Shown here in pieces: positions 1 through 8,925 of a stretch of 64,000 nt of DNA. The DNA lies in contig DKPJ01000011.1 of assembly GCA_002480085.1 (NCBI GenBank), positions 745,037-809,036 of the forward strand, given 5' to 3'. This DNA comes from Enterobacteriaceae bacterium UBA7338. GTDB lineage: Bacteria > Pseudomonadota > Gammaproteobacteria > Enterobacterales > Enterobacteriaceae. The notes beneath the pieces were generated by a model. The model saw only the letters and a program-made list of their open reading frames with translations, did not search any database and was not told the DNA's origin. The first letter of the stretch is position 1. Each line of letters opens with the position of its first letter. Position numbers and translations under genes: made by a program.

Positions 1-275
1 CGCAGCGCCACCGGGCATGTCGTTAGCCACAGATCTGCTTTTGAGTTCCAGATGCCAGGCTCAATGCCCGGCGGCGGCAAAGCCTTGCCGGGCCTATCCG
101 GTATGCAGGCTCCCGTAGGCCCGGTAAGCGCAGCGCCACCGGGCATGTCGCTAGCCACAGATCTGCTTTTGAGTTCCACATGCCAGGCTCAATGCCCGGC
201 GGCGGCAAAGCCTTGCCGGGCCTACCCGGTATGCACACTCCCGTAGGCCCGGTAAGCGCAGCGCCACCGGGCACG
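1..275. repeat. Tandem BIME (REP) array, 128-bp period
   Basis: The block starting at base 1 recurs at 129 and 257, giving a 128-bp period with only a few differences. Each period holds two inverted REP-like hairpins: one in plus orientation with GCCCGG/CCGGGC arms (about 66-99 and 194-227) and one in minus orientation (about 116-146 and 244-274, and partly at 1-16). The last hairpin ends about five bases from the hrpA stop codon. The array probably continues to the left of the window. BIMEs at operon ends are known to protect mRNA 3' ends and to bind gyrase, Pol I or IHF; that role here is inferred. Confidence 0.85.
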
Positions 276-278
276 TTG

Positions 279-3200
279 TTAGCCGGAGATCTGCTCCATC
301 GCCTGCAGGATACGCTTGTCCGATATCGGGTACGGGGTTCCCAGTTGCTGAGCAAAGAAGCTTACCCGCAGCTCCTCGATCATCCAACGGATAGCCTGCA
401 CGTCGTCATCGTTGCGGCGATTGGGCGGCAGCTTGTTCAACCACTGCTGCCACGCCTGCTGAACCTGCTCCACTTTTAGCATCTGGGCGCGATCGCGGTG
501 CGGATCCACCGCCAGCTTCTCCAGCCGCTTCTCGATGGCCTGCAGGTAGCGCAGGGTATCGCCCAGGCGAGCAAAGCCGTTGCCGGTGACAAACCCGCAA
601 TAGACCAGGCCTGACATCTGGGCCTTCACATCCGACAGCCCCAGCGCCATGGTCATATCCACGCGCCCCTTAAGGCGCTTGTTGATATTGAACACCGCGG
701 TCAGGATCTGCTCTACCTGCTTAGCGATCTCCACTACCGTGTCGTTCAGCTCGGCGCGGACCTTCTCGTGCAGCGCCGCGAAGCCCTCTTCCGTCCATAC
801 CGGTCCGCCCGCCTCGTGGATCAGCTTATCCACCCCGCAGGCGATGCAGTCGTCGATCAGCTCCAGCACTTTACCGTAGGGGTTAAAGTAGAGCCCCAGC
901 TTGGCTTTATTGGGCAGCTTCTCGTGCAGATATTTAATCGGCGACGGGATGTTCAGCAGCAGCAGGCGGCGCAGGCCGCGCCACATGGCCTGCTCCTGCT
1001 CAAGCGGGTTATCAAACAGCTTGATCGCCACGCTGTCGCGCTCGTCTACCAGCGCCGGCCAGGCTTTTACCTTATAGTTACCGCGCTTCTGCTCATAGCT
1101 CTGGGCAAGCGTGCCGAAGCTCCAGATATGCAGCCCGCTCTGCTCGATGCCGTCATCGGCCACCGCTGAGAGCGTCTCCTGCACTTTGCCCTTCAGGCTC
1201 TCCTTCAGCGCCGTCAGGTCACGCCCCTCTTGCAGCTTACGGTTTTTATCATCCACCACGCGGAAGCTGATCTTCAGGTGATCGGGCACCTGCTCCCACT
1301 GCCACGCGTCGCGATCGACGGTGACGCCGGTCATGCGACGCAGTTCGCGCTCCAGGGCATCCAGCAGGGGCAGCTCAAGCGGCGTGACGCGGCCCAAAAA
1401 CGCCTCGGCGTAGTTGGGCGCGGGCACGAAGTTGCGGCGGATCGGCTTCGGCAGCGACTTGATCAGGGCGATGATCAGCTCCCGACGCAGGCCGGGGATC
1501 TGCCACTCAAACCCGCTCTCCTCCACCTGATTGAGCAGCGGCAGCGGAATGTGCACCGTTACGCCGTCAGCGTCCGCGCCAGGCTCAAACTGATAGCTCA
1601 GGCGTAGCTTGAGGTTGCCCTGATGCCAGAAGTTAGGGTAGTCCAGCTTGCTGACCTGCTCCGCGCCCTCTTTAATCAGCATGCTCTTTTCAAAGTTGAG
1701 CAGATCCGGCGTCTCGCGGCTGGCCTTTTTCCACCAGCTGTCAAAGTGGCGGGCAGAGATGGCGTCAACGCTGATGCGCTGGTCGTAAAACTCAAACAGC
1801 GTATCGTCATCCACCAGAATGTCGCGGCGGCGCGACTTATGCTCCAGCTCTTCAATCTCGGTGCGCAGCTTCAGGTTGTCGCGGAAAAAGGCGTGCCGGG
1901 TCTGCCAGTCGCCCTCCACCAGCGCATGGCGGATAAACAGCTCGCGGCTGAGCACCGGATCGATCTGGCTGTAGTTGACCTTACGCGCAGCCACCACCGG
2001 CAGGCCGTAGACGGTGACCTTCTCCGTCGCCATCACCGCGCCCTGGGCGCGCTCCCAGTGCGGCTCGCTGTACGAGCGCTTGAGCAGATGCTGGGCCACC
2101 GGCTCAACCCACTCCGGATCGATACGCGCGGCAATGCGCCCCCACAGGCGGCTGGTCTCGACCAGCTCGGCGACCATCGTCCACTTCGGCGGCTTTTTAA
2201 ACAGGCCGGAGCCGGGGAAGATGGAGAAGCGAGCGTTGCGCGCGCCGGTAAACTCCTGCTTGTCAGCATCCTTCATGCCGATATGCGACAGCAGGCCGGT
2301 AAGCAGCGCGATATGGATCTCGCGGTACTCTGCCGGTTCGCTGTTGACCGCAATGCCCAGCTCTTTCACCACCTGGCGCAGCTGGGTGTAGATATCCTGC
2401 CACTCGCGTACCCGGAGGTAGTTGAGGTAGTCGGTACGGCAGAGACGGCGGAACTGGTTCGACGACAGCGCTTTTTGCTGTTCCCCGAGGTAGTTCCACA
2501 GGTTCACAAAGGCGAGGAAGTCAGACTCTTTGTCGTGGAAGCGGCGATGTTTTTCATCGGAGGCCTGCTGCTTGTCCATCGGCCGCTCGCGCGGATCCTG
2601 AATAGAGAGCGCGGAGGTGATGATCATCGCCTCGCGCACGCAGCCCAGCTTCTGCGCCTCCAGCACCATACGGGCCAGACGTGGATCAACTGGCAGCTGC
2701 GACAGCTGACGCCCCTGCGCGGTGAGCTTATAGGCGGTCTGGCTCTCATCGGTGGTGATGGCACCCAGCTCCTCCAGCAGGCGCACGCCGTCCTGAATGT
2801 TGCGCCGGTCCGGCGCTTCGACAAACGGGAATGCCGCGATGTCGCCCAGCCCAAGGGCGGTCATCTGCAAAATAACCGACGCGAGATTGGTGCGCAGGAT
2901 CTCCGGATCGGTAAACTCCGGCCGCGAGAGGAAATCGTCCTCGGAGTAGAGGCGAATACAGATCCCCTCCGACACACGGCCACAGCGCCCTTTACGCTGG
3001 TTGGCCGACGCCTGCGAAACGGGTTCAATCGGCAGACGCTGCACCTTGGTGCGGTAGCTGTAGCGGCTGATACGCGCCGTGCCTGGATCGATTACATACT
3101 TGATGCCCGGCACGGTGAGCGAGGTCTCCGCCACGTTGGTGGCCAACACAATGCGCCGTCCGCCGTGGGGCTGGAAGACGCGGTTCTGCTCGCTGTTCGA

Positions 3201-4181
3201 CAGGCGCGCATAAAGCGGCAGCACCTCGGTATGGCGCAGGTTGAGCTTGTTAAGCGCGTCGGCGGTGTCACGAATTTCGCGCTCGCCGCTCATAAAGATC
3301 AGGATATCGCCGGGACTTTCGCGTCCCAGCTCGTCTACCGCATCAAAGATAGCCTGCAGCTGATCGCGCTCGGTATCATCTGCCTCCTCGACGATGGGAC
3401 GATAGCGCACCTCCACCGGATAGGTGCGGCCCGAGACTTCAATAATCGGCGCGTTGTTAAAGTGGCGCGAGAAGCGTTCCGGATCGATGGTCGCCGAGGT
3501 GATGATAATCTTCAGATCCGGGCGCTTCGGCAGCAGCTCTTTAAAGTAGCCCAGCAGAAAATCGATGTTCAGGCTGCGTTCGTGCGCCTCATCGATAATG
3601 ATGGTGTCGTACTGCATCAGCAGGCGGTCCTGCTGGATCTCGGCCAGCAGAATACCGTCGGTCATCAGCTTGACCATGGTATTCTCGCTGACGTGATCGC
3701 TAAAGCGCACCTTATAGCCAATCGCACCGCCCGGCTCGCTTTTCAGCTCCTCGGCAATACGGTTCGCCACGGTGCGCGCCGCCAGACGACGCGGCTGGGT
3801 GTGGCCGATCAGGCCCTTGACGCCCCGTCCCAGCTCCATACAGATTTTTGGCAGCTGAGTGGTTTTACCCGAACCGGTCTCACCGGCGACAATCGTCACC
3901 TGATGGTCGCGGATCGCCTCCAGAATATCCTGCTTCTTCTGGCTAACCGGCAGATTGTCCGGATAGCTAATCTCCGGGCGTGCCGCCGCGCGCCGGTCAA
4001 CAACTGTCGCGGCTTTGGCGATCTCCTGTGCCATCTCCTGCAGGATGGCCTGCTGTGATTCAGGATTTTTAACCTTCTTCACCCCATGCAGGCGGCGGGC
4101 GAAGCGCTGCCGATCCCGGAGCATCAGATTGTCGAGGTGGTTGTTGAGGTCGGCGAAGGATAATTTCTGTTGTTCTGTCAT
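279..4181 (-). CDS. hrpA: ATP-dependent RNA helicase HrpA
   Basis: DEAH-box RNA helicase of 1300 residues, the same length as E. coli HrpA and nearly identical to it over long stretches. The Walker A motif GETGSGKT is at about residues 100-107 and DEAH at about 197-200, followed by SAT and the helicase C motif QRKGRCGR. Downstream are the HA2/OB-fold regions and the long HrpA-specific C-terminal domain. In E. coli HrpA acts on translating or stalled ribosomes and on processing of fimbrial mRNA. The ATG at 4181 is chosen because the family begins MTEQQKL; the frame also allows a TTG five codons upstream. The gene appears monocistronic, with BIME repeats just beyond its stop codon. Confidence 0.97.
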   Translation of the reverse strand: MTEQQKLSFADLNNHLDNLMLRDRQRFARRLHGVKKVKNPESQQAILQEMAQEIAKAATVVDRRAAARPEISYPDNLPVSQKKQDILEAIRDHQVTIVAGETGSGKTTQLPKICMELGRGVKGLIGHTQPRRLAARTVANRIAEELKSEPGGAIGYKVRFSDHVSENTMVKLMTDGILLAEIQQDRLLMQYDTIIIDEAHERSLNIDFLLGYFKELLPKRPDLKIIITSATIDPERFSRHFNNAPIIEVSGRTYPVEVRYRPIVEEADDTERDQLQAIFDAVDELGRESPGDILIFMSGEREIRDTADALNKLNLRHTEVLPLYARLSNSEQNRVFQPHGGRRIVLATNVAETSLTVPGIKYVIDPGTARISRYSYRTKVQRLPIEPVSQASANQRKGRCGRVSEGICIRLYSEDDFLSRPEFTDPEILRTNLASVILQMTALGLGDIAAFPFVEAPDRRNIQDGVRLLEELGAITTDESQTAYKLTAQGRQLSQLPVDPRLARMVLEAQKLGCVREAMIITSALSIQDPRERPMDKQQASDEKHRRFHDKESDFLAFVNLWNYLGEQQKALSSNQFRRLCRTDYLNYLRVREWQDIYTQLRQVVKELGIAVNSEPAEYREIHIALLTGLLSHIGMKDADKQEFTGARNARFSIFPGSGLFKKPPKWTMVAELVETSRLWGRIAARIDPEWVEPVAQHLLKRSYSEPHWERAQGAVMATEKVTVYGLPVVAARKVNYSQIDPVLSRELFIRHALVEGDWQTRHAFFRDNLKLRTEIEELEHKSRRRDILVDDDTLFEFYDQRISVDAISARHFDSWWKKASRETPDLLNFEKSMLIKEGAEQVSKLDYPNFWHQGNLKLRLSYQFEPGADADGVTVHIPLPLLNQVEESGFEWQIPGLRRELIIALIKSLPKPIRRNFVPAPNYAEAFLGRVTPLELPLLDALERELRRMTGVTVDRDAWQWEQVPDHLKISFRVVDDKNRKLQEGRDLTALKESLKGKVQETLSAVADDGIEQSGLHIWSFGTLAQSYEQKRGNYKVKAWPALVDERDSVAIKLFDNPLEQEQAMWRGLRRLLLLNIPSPIKYLHEKLPNKAKLGLYFNPYGKVLELIDDCIACGVDKLIHEAGGPVWTEEGFAALHEKVRAELNDTVVEIAKQVEQILTAVFNINKRLKGRVDMTMALGLSDVKAQMSGLVYCGFVTGNGFARLGDTLRYLQAIEKRLEKLAVDPHRDRAQMLKVEQVQQAWQQWLNKLPPNRRNDDDVQAIRWMIEELRVSFFAQQLGTPYPISDKRILQAMEQISG

Positions 4182-4383
4182 AGTGTTATCGGGCAATACG
4201 CTGCCGGAAGAATCTCGCTTTTACGTTGAGTGTAGAGTACCACATCCGCTCTTGCTTTGACTTATTCAAAAAATTCGAATGTAGGCTTCGATATATTGCG
4301 CTATTCAAGGCGCTGATTTGTGAATAAAGTGGCAAGCAATTACTTGGGGGCGAACCTCATCAAATACAACAAAGGAAACACCC

Positions 4384-4989
4384 ATGAGCAAAGTATTAGT
4401 TCTTAAATCCAGTATTCTGGCAGGGTACTCGCAGTCTGGTCAGCTGGCTGACTATCTGGTCGATCAGTGGCGTGAAAAGAACGGTGCGGATGAGATCACC
4501 GTGCGCGATCTGGCTGCTAACCCGATCCCGGTCCTGGACGGTGAACTGGTTGGCGCGCTGCGCCCTAGCGATGCGCCGCTGACCCCGCGTCAGCAGGAAG
4601 CGCTGGCACTCTCTGACGAGCTGATTGCCGAGCTGAAGGCCCATGACGTGATTGTGCTGGCGGCCCCGATGTATAACTTCAACATCCCGACCCAGCTGAA
4701 GAACTACTTTGACCTGGTGGCCCGTGCGGGCGTGACCTTCCGCTACACTGAAAACGGTCCGGAAGGCCTGGTGACCGGCAAACGCGCGGTGGTACTCTCC
4801 AGCCGTGGCGGCATCCATAAGGATACCCCGTCCGACCTGATCGCCCCCTACCTGAAGCTGTTCCTCGGCTTCATCGGCATCACCGATGTGAACTTCGTGT
4901 TCGCCGAAGGCATTGCCTACGGTCCAGAAGTGGCGACCAAAGCCCAGGCTGACGCGAAAGCCGCTATCGACAGCATCGTTACCGCCTAA
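4384..4989 (+). CDS. azoR: FMN-dependent NADH-azoreductase AzoR
   Basis: Flavodoxin-fold, FMN-dependent NADH:quinone/azo oxidoreductase of 201 residues, the same length as E. coli AzoR and almost the same sequence. It makes a two-electron reduction of quinones and azo compounds in the cytoplasm and helps resist thiol and electrophile stress. The N-terminal KSSILAGYSQS segment binds the FMN phosphate, and PMYNFNIPTQLKNYFD is the characteristic flavin-site segment. A good ribosome-binding site (AAAGGAAA) precedes the ATG. It is divergent from hrpA, as in E. coli, with 202 bases between the two start codons that must hold both promoters. Confidence 0.97.
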   Translation: MSKVLVLKSSILAGYSQSGQLADYLVDQWREKNGADEITVRDLAANPIPVLDGELVGALRPSDAPLTPRQQEALALSDELIAELKAHDVIVLAAPMYNFNIPTQLKNYFDLVARAGVTFRYTENGPEGLVTGKRAVVLSSRGGIHKDTPSDLIAPYLKLFLGFIGITDVNFVFAEGIAYGPEVATKAQADAKAAIDSIVTA

Positions 4990-4996
4990 GCCTTTT

Positions 4997-5020
4997 CCCC
5001 TTCTGCTGCGGCAGAGGGGG
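4997..5020 (+). terminator. Possible terminator hairpin after azoR
   Basis: A 10-bp stem (CCCCTTCTGC with GCAGAGGGGG, one G-U pair) and a TGCG loop lie eight bases after the azoR stop. There is no clear T-run after the stem, so it is only a moderate intrinsic-terminator candidate. Confidence 0.4.
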
Positions 5021-5109
5021 GTTCTCTGCCCTTCCCGCTCTCTTTATTCCGAGCCGCGCCGCAAATCCTTTACGCTGTTATACCCACTGCGCCACCCGCC
5101 GTTAGAATG

Positions 5110-5200
5110 CTGCTGGGTGCTTGAGGCTTTTTGCGGCTTCAGGCATGTCGGGAGTCCAGAAAGTTGAAAGCCCCAGGCGATATTTCTATCAACCTGAGGC
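5110..5200 (-). ncRNA. Probable Sok-type antisense RNA region in the hok leader
   Basis: The stretch upstream of the hok start (GGTGCTTGAGGCTTT, then a CAGAAAG segment, then AAAGCCCC and a GAGGCTAACG segment) matches the conserved leader of hok/sok loci. In characterised loci this is where a short antisense RNA, Sok, is made from the opposite strand and blocks hok translation. The ends of the antisense RNA cannot be read from sequence alone; the coordinates mark the conserved leader. Confidence 0.4.
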
Positions 5201-5257
5201 TAACGACCAAACCCAACAATTTGGATGTTAGCCCCTTCTTTGCATGGAGGCAATAAC

Positions 5258-5410
5258 ATGCCGACGAAATATGCCCTTGTGGCAATCATAGTGCTATGCA
5301 GTACGGCACTGGGATTTACGCTAATGGTGCGCGGCTCGCTTTGCGAGCTGAGCTTTAAGCAGCGTAGTATGGAGTTTAAAGCTGTTCTCGCTTACGAATC
5401 GAAGAAGTAG
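5258..5410 (+). CDS. hokE: Type I toxin, Hok/Gef family (HokE-like)
   Basis: Fifty-residue membrane toxin. It starts MPTKYALVAIIVLC and ends FKAVLAYESKK, matching E. coli HokE closely (same length, same single N-terminal membrane segment at about residues 5-24, conserved Cys in SLCEL). Hok peptides depolarise the inner membrane when freed from antisense control. The start has a strong Shine-Dalgarno (TGGAGG) seven bases upstream. An in-frame ATG at 5225 would add 11 residues and could act as a mok-like coupled leader. The toxin frame is intact. Its last 35 bases overlap the 3' end of the opposing exporter gene. Confidence 0.85.
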   Translation: MPTKYALVAIIVLCSTALGFTLMVRGSLCELSFKQRSMEFKAVLAYESKK

Positions 5411-6644
5411 CTTTCATGCGGGGAGCAATCCCCGCAACAGCCAGATCGGGTTTGACCTCAACGCACCCTTTCCACTCCCGGTATGCCAGCCATGCGGCAA
5501 TCGCTGAACCGATCAGCAGCAGCAGGCCGAAGGCAAACGGGCTCCACCAGCCAACGGCGTCAAACAGCATCCCGCCGACTCCTGCGCCAAGGGTAATGGC
5601 TAGCTGGATCACCGCTACCATCAATCCTCCGCCCGCCTCGGCGTTTTCGGGCACAGCGCGGCTCAACCATAATCCCCATACTACCGGTGCCGGAGTGGCA
5701 ATCAGCCCCCATAGCGCAAGCAGCGTCACCGTGGCCGGAAACGCGCTTCCCAGCATAATCAGCAGCCCTGCCAGCAGAGCCATCATCAGCGGAATTGAGA
5801 TCAGCCAGGCGTACAGGCGGGTCTGAAGCAGATGGCCGATTGCCCAGGTGCCCAGCAGGCCAGACAGGCCCAGCGTCAGCAGCGTCAGCGACAGCTGCGT
5901 CACCGAGACCCGAGTGACCTCCTCGAGGAAAGGGCGGAGATAGGTAAAGATCGCAAACTGGCCCATAAACAGAAACAGGATCCCAGTCATGCCGAGGGCA
6001 ACCTGCGGTACACGCAGCAGTGCAAAAGGATTCCCTGATCCTGCCTGCTTTTTAGTGCCCGGCATCGCGGGGATGCTTCGCCACTGCCAGATGAACGCCA
6101 TCACCGCCAGCGGCACTACAACAAAAAAGGCGCCGCGCCAGCCAATATACTGGCCGAGGAAACTTCCCAGCGGCGCAGCCACCGTTGCCGCCAGCGCGTT
6201 TCCCCCGTTAATCAACGCCAGCCCCCTGGCAATAGCGTGGGCCGGAACCAGACGCATCACAGTGGCGGTAGACATTGACCAAAATCCGCCGATCGCTACG
6301 CCCAGCAGCGCCCGACCAGCCATAAACATCACGCCGTTAGTAGCAAACGTGACCATCAGGCCCGAAACCGTTAGCAACAACGTAAACGCCAGCAGGACCT
6401 TTTTACGGTCAAGATGCCCGGTAAGAGGGGTGTTAAGCAGGCTGGTTATCACAGCAAACAGACCCGAGACGGAGATAGCCTGCCCCGCCTGCCCCTGGCT
6501 TAAGGTGAGATCGCTGGCAATTGGGGTAAGCAGGCTTACCGGCATAAATTCAGAGGCAATCAGGACGACAACGCCCAGTGCCATGGAGAAGATAGCGCCC
6601 CATGCTGGCGGCGTATGGGGGTGATTTTGCTGCTGATGGACCAT
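5376..6644 (-). CDS. MFS drug/nucleoside exporter (NepI-like)
   Basis: Twelve-helix major facilitator of the DHA1 group, 422 residues. The N-terminal half has the IASEFMPVSLLTPIASDL helix 1, the cytoplasmic-loop motif GHLDRKKVLL and the GRALLGVAIGGFWSMS helix, all close to the purine-ribonucleoside exporter NepI and relatives. The ATG at 6644 is preferred because AGGAAA sits eight bases upstream; a TTG six codons earlier is possible. It is divergent from a LysR regulator (116 bp between starts), the usual arrangement for a regulated exporter. The substrate is not known. Confidence 0.8.
   Translation of the reverse strand: MVHQQQNHPHTPPAWGAIFSMALGVVVLIASEFMPVSLLTPIASDLTLSQGQAGQAISVSGLFAVITSLLNTPLTGHLDRKKVLLAFTLLLTVSGLMVTFATNGVMFMAGRALLGVAIGGFWSMSTATVMRLVPAHAIARGLALINGGNALAATVAAPLGSFLGQYIGWRGAFFVVVPLAVMAFIWQWRSIPAMPGTKKQAGSGNPFALLRVPQVALGMTGILFLFMGQFAIFTYLRPFLEEVTRVSVTQLSLTLLTLGLSGLLGTWAIGHLLQTRLYAWLISIPLMMALLAGLLIMLGSAFPATVTLLALWGLIATPAPVVWGLWLSRAVPENAEAGGGLMVAVIQLAITLGAGVGGMLFDAVGWWSPFAFGLLLLIGSAIAAWLAYREWKGCVEVKPDLAVAGIAPRMKATSSIRKREQL
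5417..5436. terminator. Hairpin between convergent hok and MFS genes
   Basis: A seven-bp GC-rich stem (TGCGGGG / CCCCGCA) with a six-base loop starts six bases after the hok stop and lies inside the last codons of the opposing MFS gene. No strong T-run follows on either strand. It may end or stabilise the hok mRNA, which in this family has a structured 3' end. Confidence 0.4.
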
Positions 6645-6760
6645 CTTAATTTCCTGCGTCAAATGAGATAACGATCCTAAATCAGCTAGTGTCTTTTAAT
6701 TAGATGGGGTAATTTTTATGTACTTGTGAATTACGCTCAGCAATAGCGACGGATAGTAAG

Positions 6761-7642
6761 ATGAATGACATCCTGGCCTTTCTGGCGGTAGCCAAAGAGA
6801 AGAGCTTTACCCGGGCCGCGGCACGCCTCCGCGTCAGCCCGTCGGCCCTGAGCCACACCCTAAAGAACCTCGAAGCGCGTCTGGGAGTCAGACTGCTGAC
6901 GCGTACCACCCGCAACGTTGCCCCCACCGAGGCGGGAGAGCGGCTGATGCAGTCGGTGGGACCGCTGTTTGAGCAGATCAACGCCGAAATTGACAAGATT
7001 GGCGAGCTGCGGGACAAGCCTGCGGGAACCATCAGGATCACCTGCTCTGATGATGCCGCTGAACAGCTGCTCCGCCCGGCTTTGCCCGCATTTTTCAGGG
7101 AGTATCCCGATGTTAATGTCGAAATCGCCATCGATTACGGGTTTACCAATATTGTGGAGCAGCGCTTCGATGCCGGGATCCGGCTGGGTGAATCCATCAG
7201 CCAGGATATGATCGCCGTTCGGCTTGGCCCGGACTGGCGCCTCTCGGTGGTTGCCGCTCCAGCCTACTTTGCCGAGCACCCCGTACCCGTTCACCCGCAG
7301 GAGCTGACCCAGCACCAGTGTATTAATATCCGTCACTCTATCGGCGGGAGTGTCTATGCATGGGAGTTTGAGAAAGAGGGCCGGAGCATGAGCGTTAAGG
7401 TTAACGGCCAGCTGACGGTTAACAGCAATATTCATATTCTCAACGGTGCGCTGGATGGTATCGGCCTGGCCTGCATTCCCGACTTTATGGCGAAACCCTA
7501 TATTGATAGCGGGCAGCTGCAGGAGGTTCTTATCGACTGGTGCCCCTACTTTTCCGGATTTCATCTCTACTACCCTAACCGCAGCGACACCTCGCCTGCT
7601 TTTGCCGCCTTCGTCAACGCTGTCCGCTACAAAGGGAAATAG
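6761..7642 (+). CDS. LysR-family transcriptional regulator
   Basis: LysR-type regulator of 293 residues. The winged helix-turn-helix covers about residues 1-60 (FTRAAARLRVSPSALSHTL is the recognition region) and is followed by a linker helix and a periplasmic-binding-protein-like effector domain. It belongs to the large group whose members usually control a divergently transcribed exporter or oxidoreductase. The flanking genes are an MFS exporter on one side and a Tat-exported hydrolase 122 bp downstream on the same strand, so either or both may be its targets. The effector is unknown. Confidence 0.85.
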   Translation: MNDILAFLAVAKEKSFTRAAARLRVSPSALSHTLKNLEARLGVRLLTRTTRNVAPTEAGERLMQSVGPLFEQINAEIDKIGELRDKPAGTIRITCSDDAAEQLLRPALPAFFREYPDVNVEIAIDYGFTNIVEQRFDAGIRLGESISQDMIAVRLGPDWRLSVVAAPAYFAEHPVPVHPQELTQHQCINIRHSIGGSVYAWEFEKEGRSMSVKVNGQLTVNSNIHILNGALDGIGLACIPDFMAKPYIDSGQLQEVLIDWCPYFSGFHLYYPNRSDTSPAFAAFVNAVRYKGK

Positions 7643-7764
7643 ATCCACACCTCTCGCCATTGCTGAAATAAACTCAACGGTTCTTGAAGCTAACCCCAAT
7701 TTATCTCAGCAATGCTTGTGGCTACTCTCCTCTCAACGAAATATACGCAGAGGAGTACAGGGTT

Positions 7765-8892
7765 ATGAATCCATCACGTCGATCTTTTTTGCAGGCATCA
7801 ATGGTAGCCGGCGCAGCCGGGGCATTCGGTATGCCCGCGGCTTTTGCGCAACGTCCATCAACCGCGCAGGCGGGGCAAGCCTTAACGCTCGCCTCAGAAT
7901 GGGACAAAACTTTTCCTAAAAGCAGCCGGGTCGATCATGAAAAAGTGACCTTTTGTAACCGCTACGGCATCACGCTGGCAGCCGATCTCTATCAGCCCAG
8001 GAGCCGTAACGGCGCGAAACTGCCTGCGATTGTTCTGAGCGGTCCCTTTGGTGCGGTGAAAGAGCAGTCCTCTGGCCTCTACGCCCAGACGCTGGCCGAG
8101 CGTGGGTTTATCACCCTGGCATTCGATCCCTCTTTCACCGGTGAAAGCGGAGGCGCCGTCAGAGATACCGCCTCGCCGGAAATCTTTACCGAAGACTTCA
8201 GTGCGGCGGTAGATTTTATTGGTCTTCTTCCCGGCGTGGATCGCCAGCGTATTGGCGCGATGGCTATCTGCGGGCTGAGCGGGATGGCTATCACGGCAGC
8301 GTCGAGCGACTCGCGTATTAAAGCCGTGGCTACCGCCTCTATGTACGACATGTCCCGCAGCATGAGCCGAGGCTATAAAGATAACTATACCCTGGAGCAG
8401 CGCCACAAGGTCATCGACTATCTTAGCCAGCAGCGCTGGGCTGATGCTGAGAGCGGCAGCTTTGCCCGTGGCTATCATGAGGTACCCTTTGATGCTGACG
8501 GCAACGTTATCAAAAATGCGCGCCTGTTCCCGGACTCATTGCCAGCAGATGCCGACCCGGTGGTAGTCAGCTTCTTTAATTACTACTGTAAGCCGCGTGG
8601 TTTCCATCCGCGATCCATCAACTCTACTCGAGCATGGACGGCCACGACGCCGATGGCGTTCTTCAGCTTCCCACTGATGGCGAATATCAATATGGTTGCG
8701 CCTCGTCCGCTGATGCTGGTCGCTGGCGAGAACGCGCACTCGCTCTACTATTCGCAGGATGTCTATAGTGCTGCCAGCAATCCGAAAGAGCTGGTGATCG
8801 TCCCGGGTGCCGATCACGTCGATCTCTATGACAAATCAGATAAAATTCCCTTCGACCGCCTCGAAAACTTTTTCAGAGAGAACCTGAAATAG
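7765..8892 (+). CDS. Tat-exported alpha/beta hydrolase (YcjY/DLH-like)
   Basis: Alpha/beta hydrolase of 375 residues, most like E. coli YcjY and the dienelactone-hydrolase group. The start at 7765 has GAGGAG ten bases upstream and gives a textbook twin-arginine signal (SRRSFLQ, hydrophobic stretch, AFA-Q cleavage near residue 30), so the enzyme should be folded before export to the periplasm. The core GLYAQTLAERGFITLAFDP matches YcjY. The nucleophile elbow reads MAICGLSG, which aligns Cys, not Ser, with the nucleophile position. The catalytic His is in GADHVDLYD. The substrate is unknown. Confidence 0.75.
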   Translation: MNPSRRSFLQASMVAGAAGAFGMPAAFAQRPSTAQAGQALTLASEWDKTFPKSSRVDHEKVTFCNRYGITLAADLYQPRSRNGAKLPAIVLSGPFGAVKEQSSGLYAQTLAERGFITLAFDPSFTGESGGAVRDTASPEIFTEDFSAAVDFIGLLPGVDRQRIGAMAICGLSGMAITAASSDSRIKAVATASMYDMSRSMSRGYKDNYTLEQRHKVIDYLSQQRWADAESGSFARGYHEVPFDADGNVIKNARLFPDSLPADADPVVVSFFNYYCKPRGFHPRSINSTRAWTATTPMAFFSFPLMANINMVAPRPLMLVAGENAHSLYYSQDVYSAASNPKELVIVPGADHVDLYDKSDKIPFDRLENFFRENLK

Positions 8893-8902
8893 CCATCAGC
8901 CA

Positions 8903-8924
8903 GGACTCAGGTTTGTCTGGGTCC
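8903..8924. terminator. Hairpin between convergent hydrolase and ynbE
   Basis: GGACTCAG and CTGGGTCC form an eight-bp stem with one G-U pair and a six-base loop, placed exactly between the two convergent stop codons. No long T-run is present, so it is a weak bidirectional terminator candidate. Confidence 0.35.
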
Positions 8925-8925
8925 G

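Noticed and set aside
1623..4058. Long plus-strand open frame (811 codons) opposite hrpA
   Set aside because: It is the antisense of a highly conserved helicase gene, has no recognisable domains and reflects the high-GC codon bias of hrpA.
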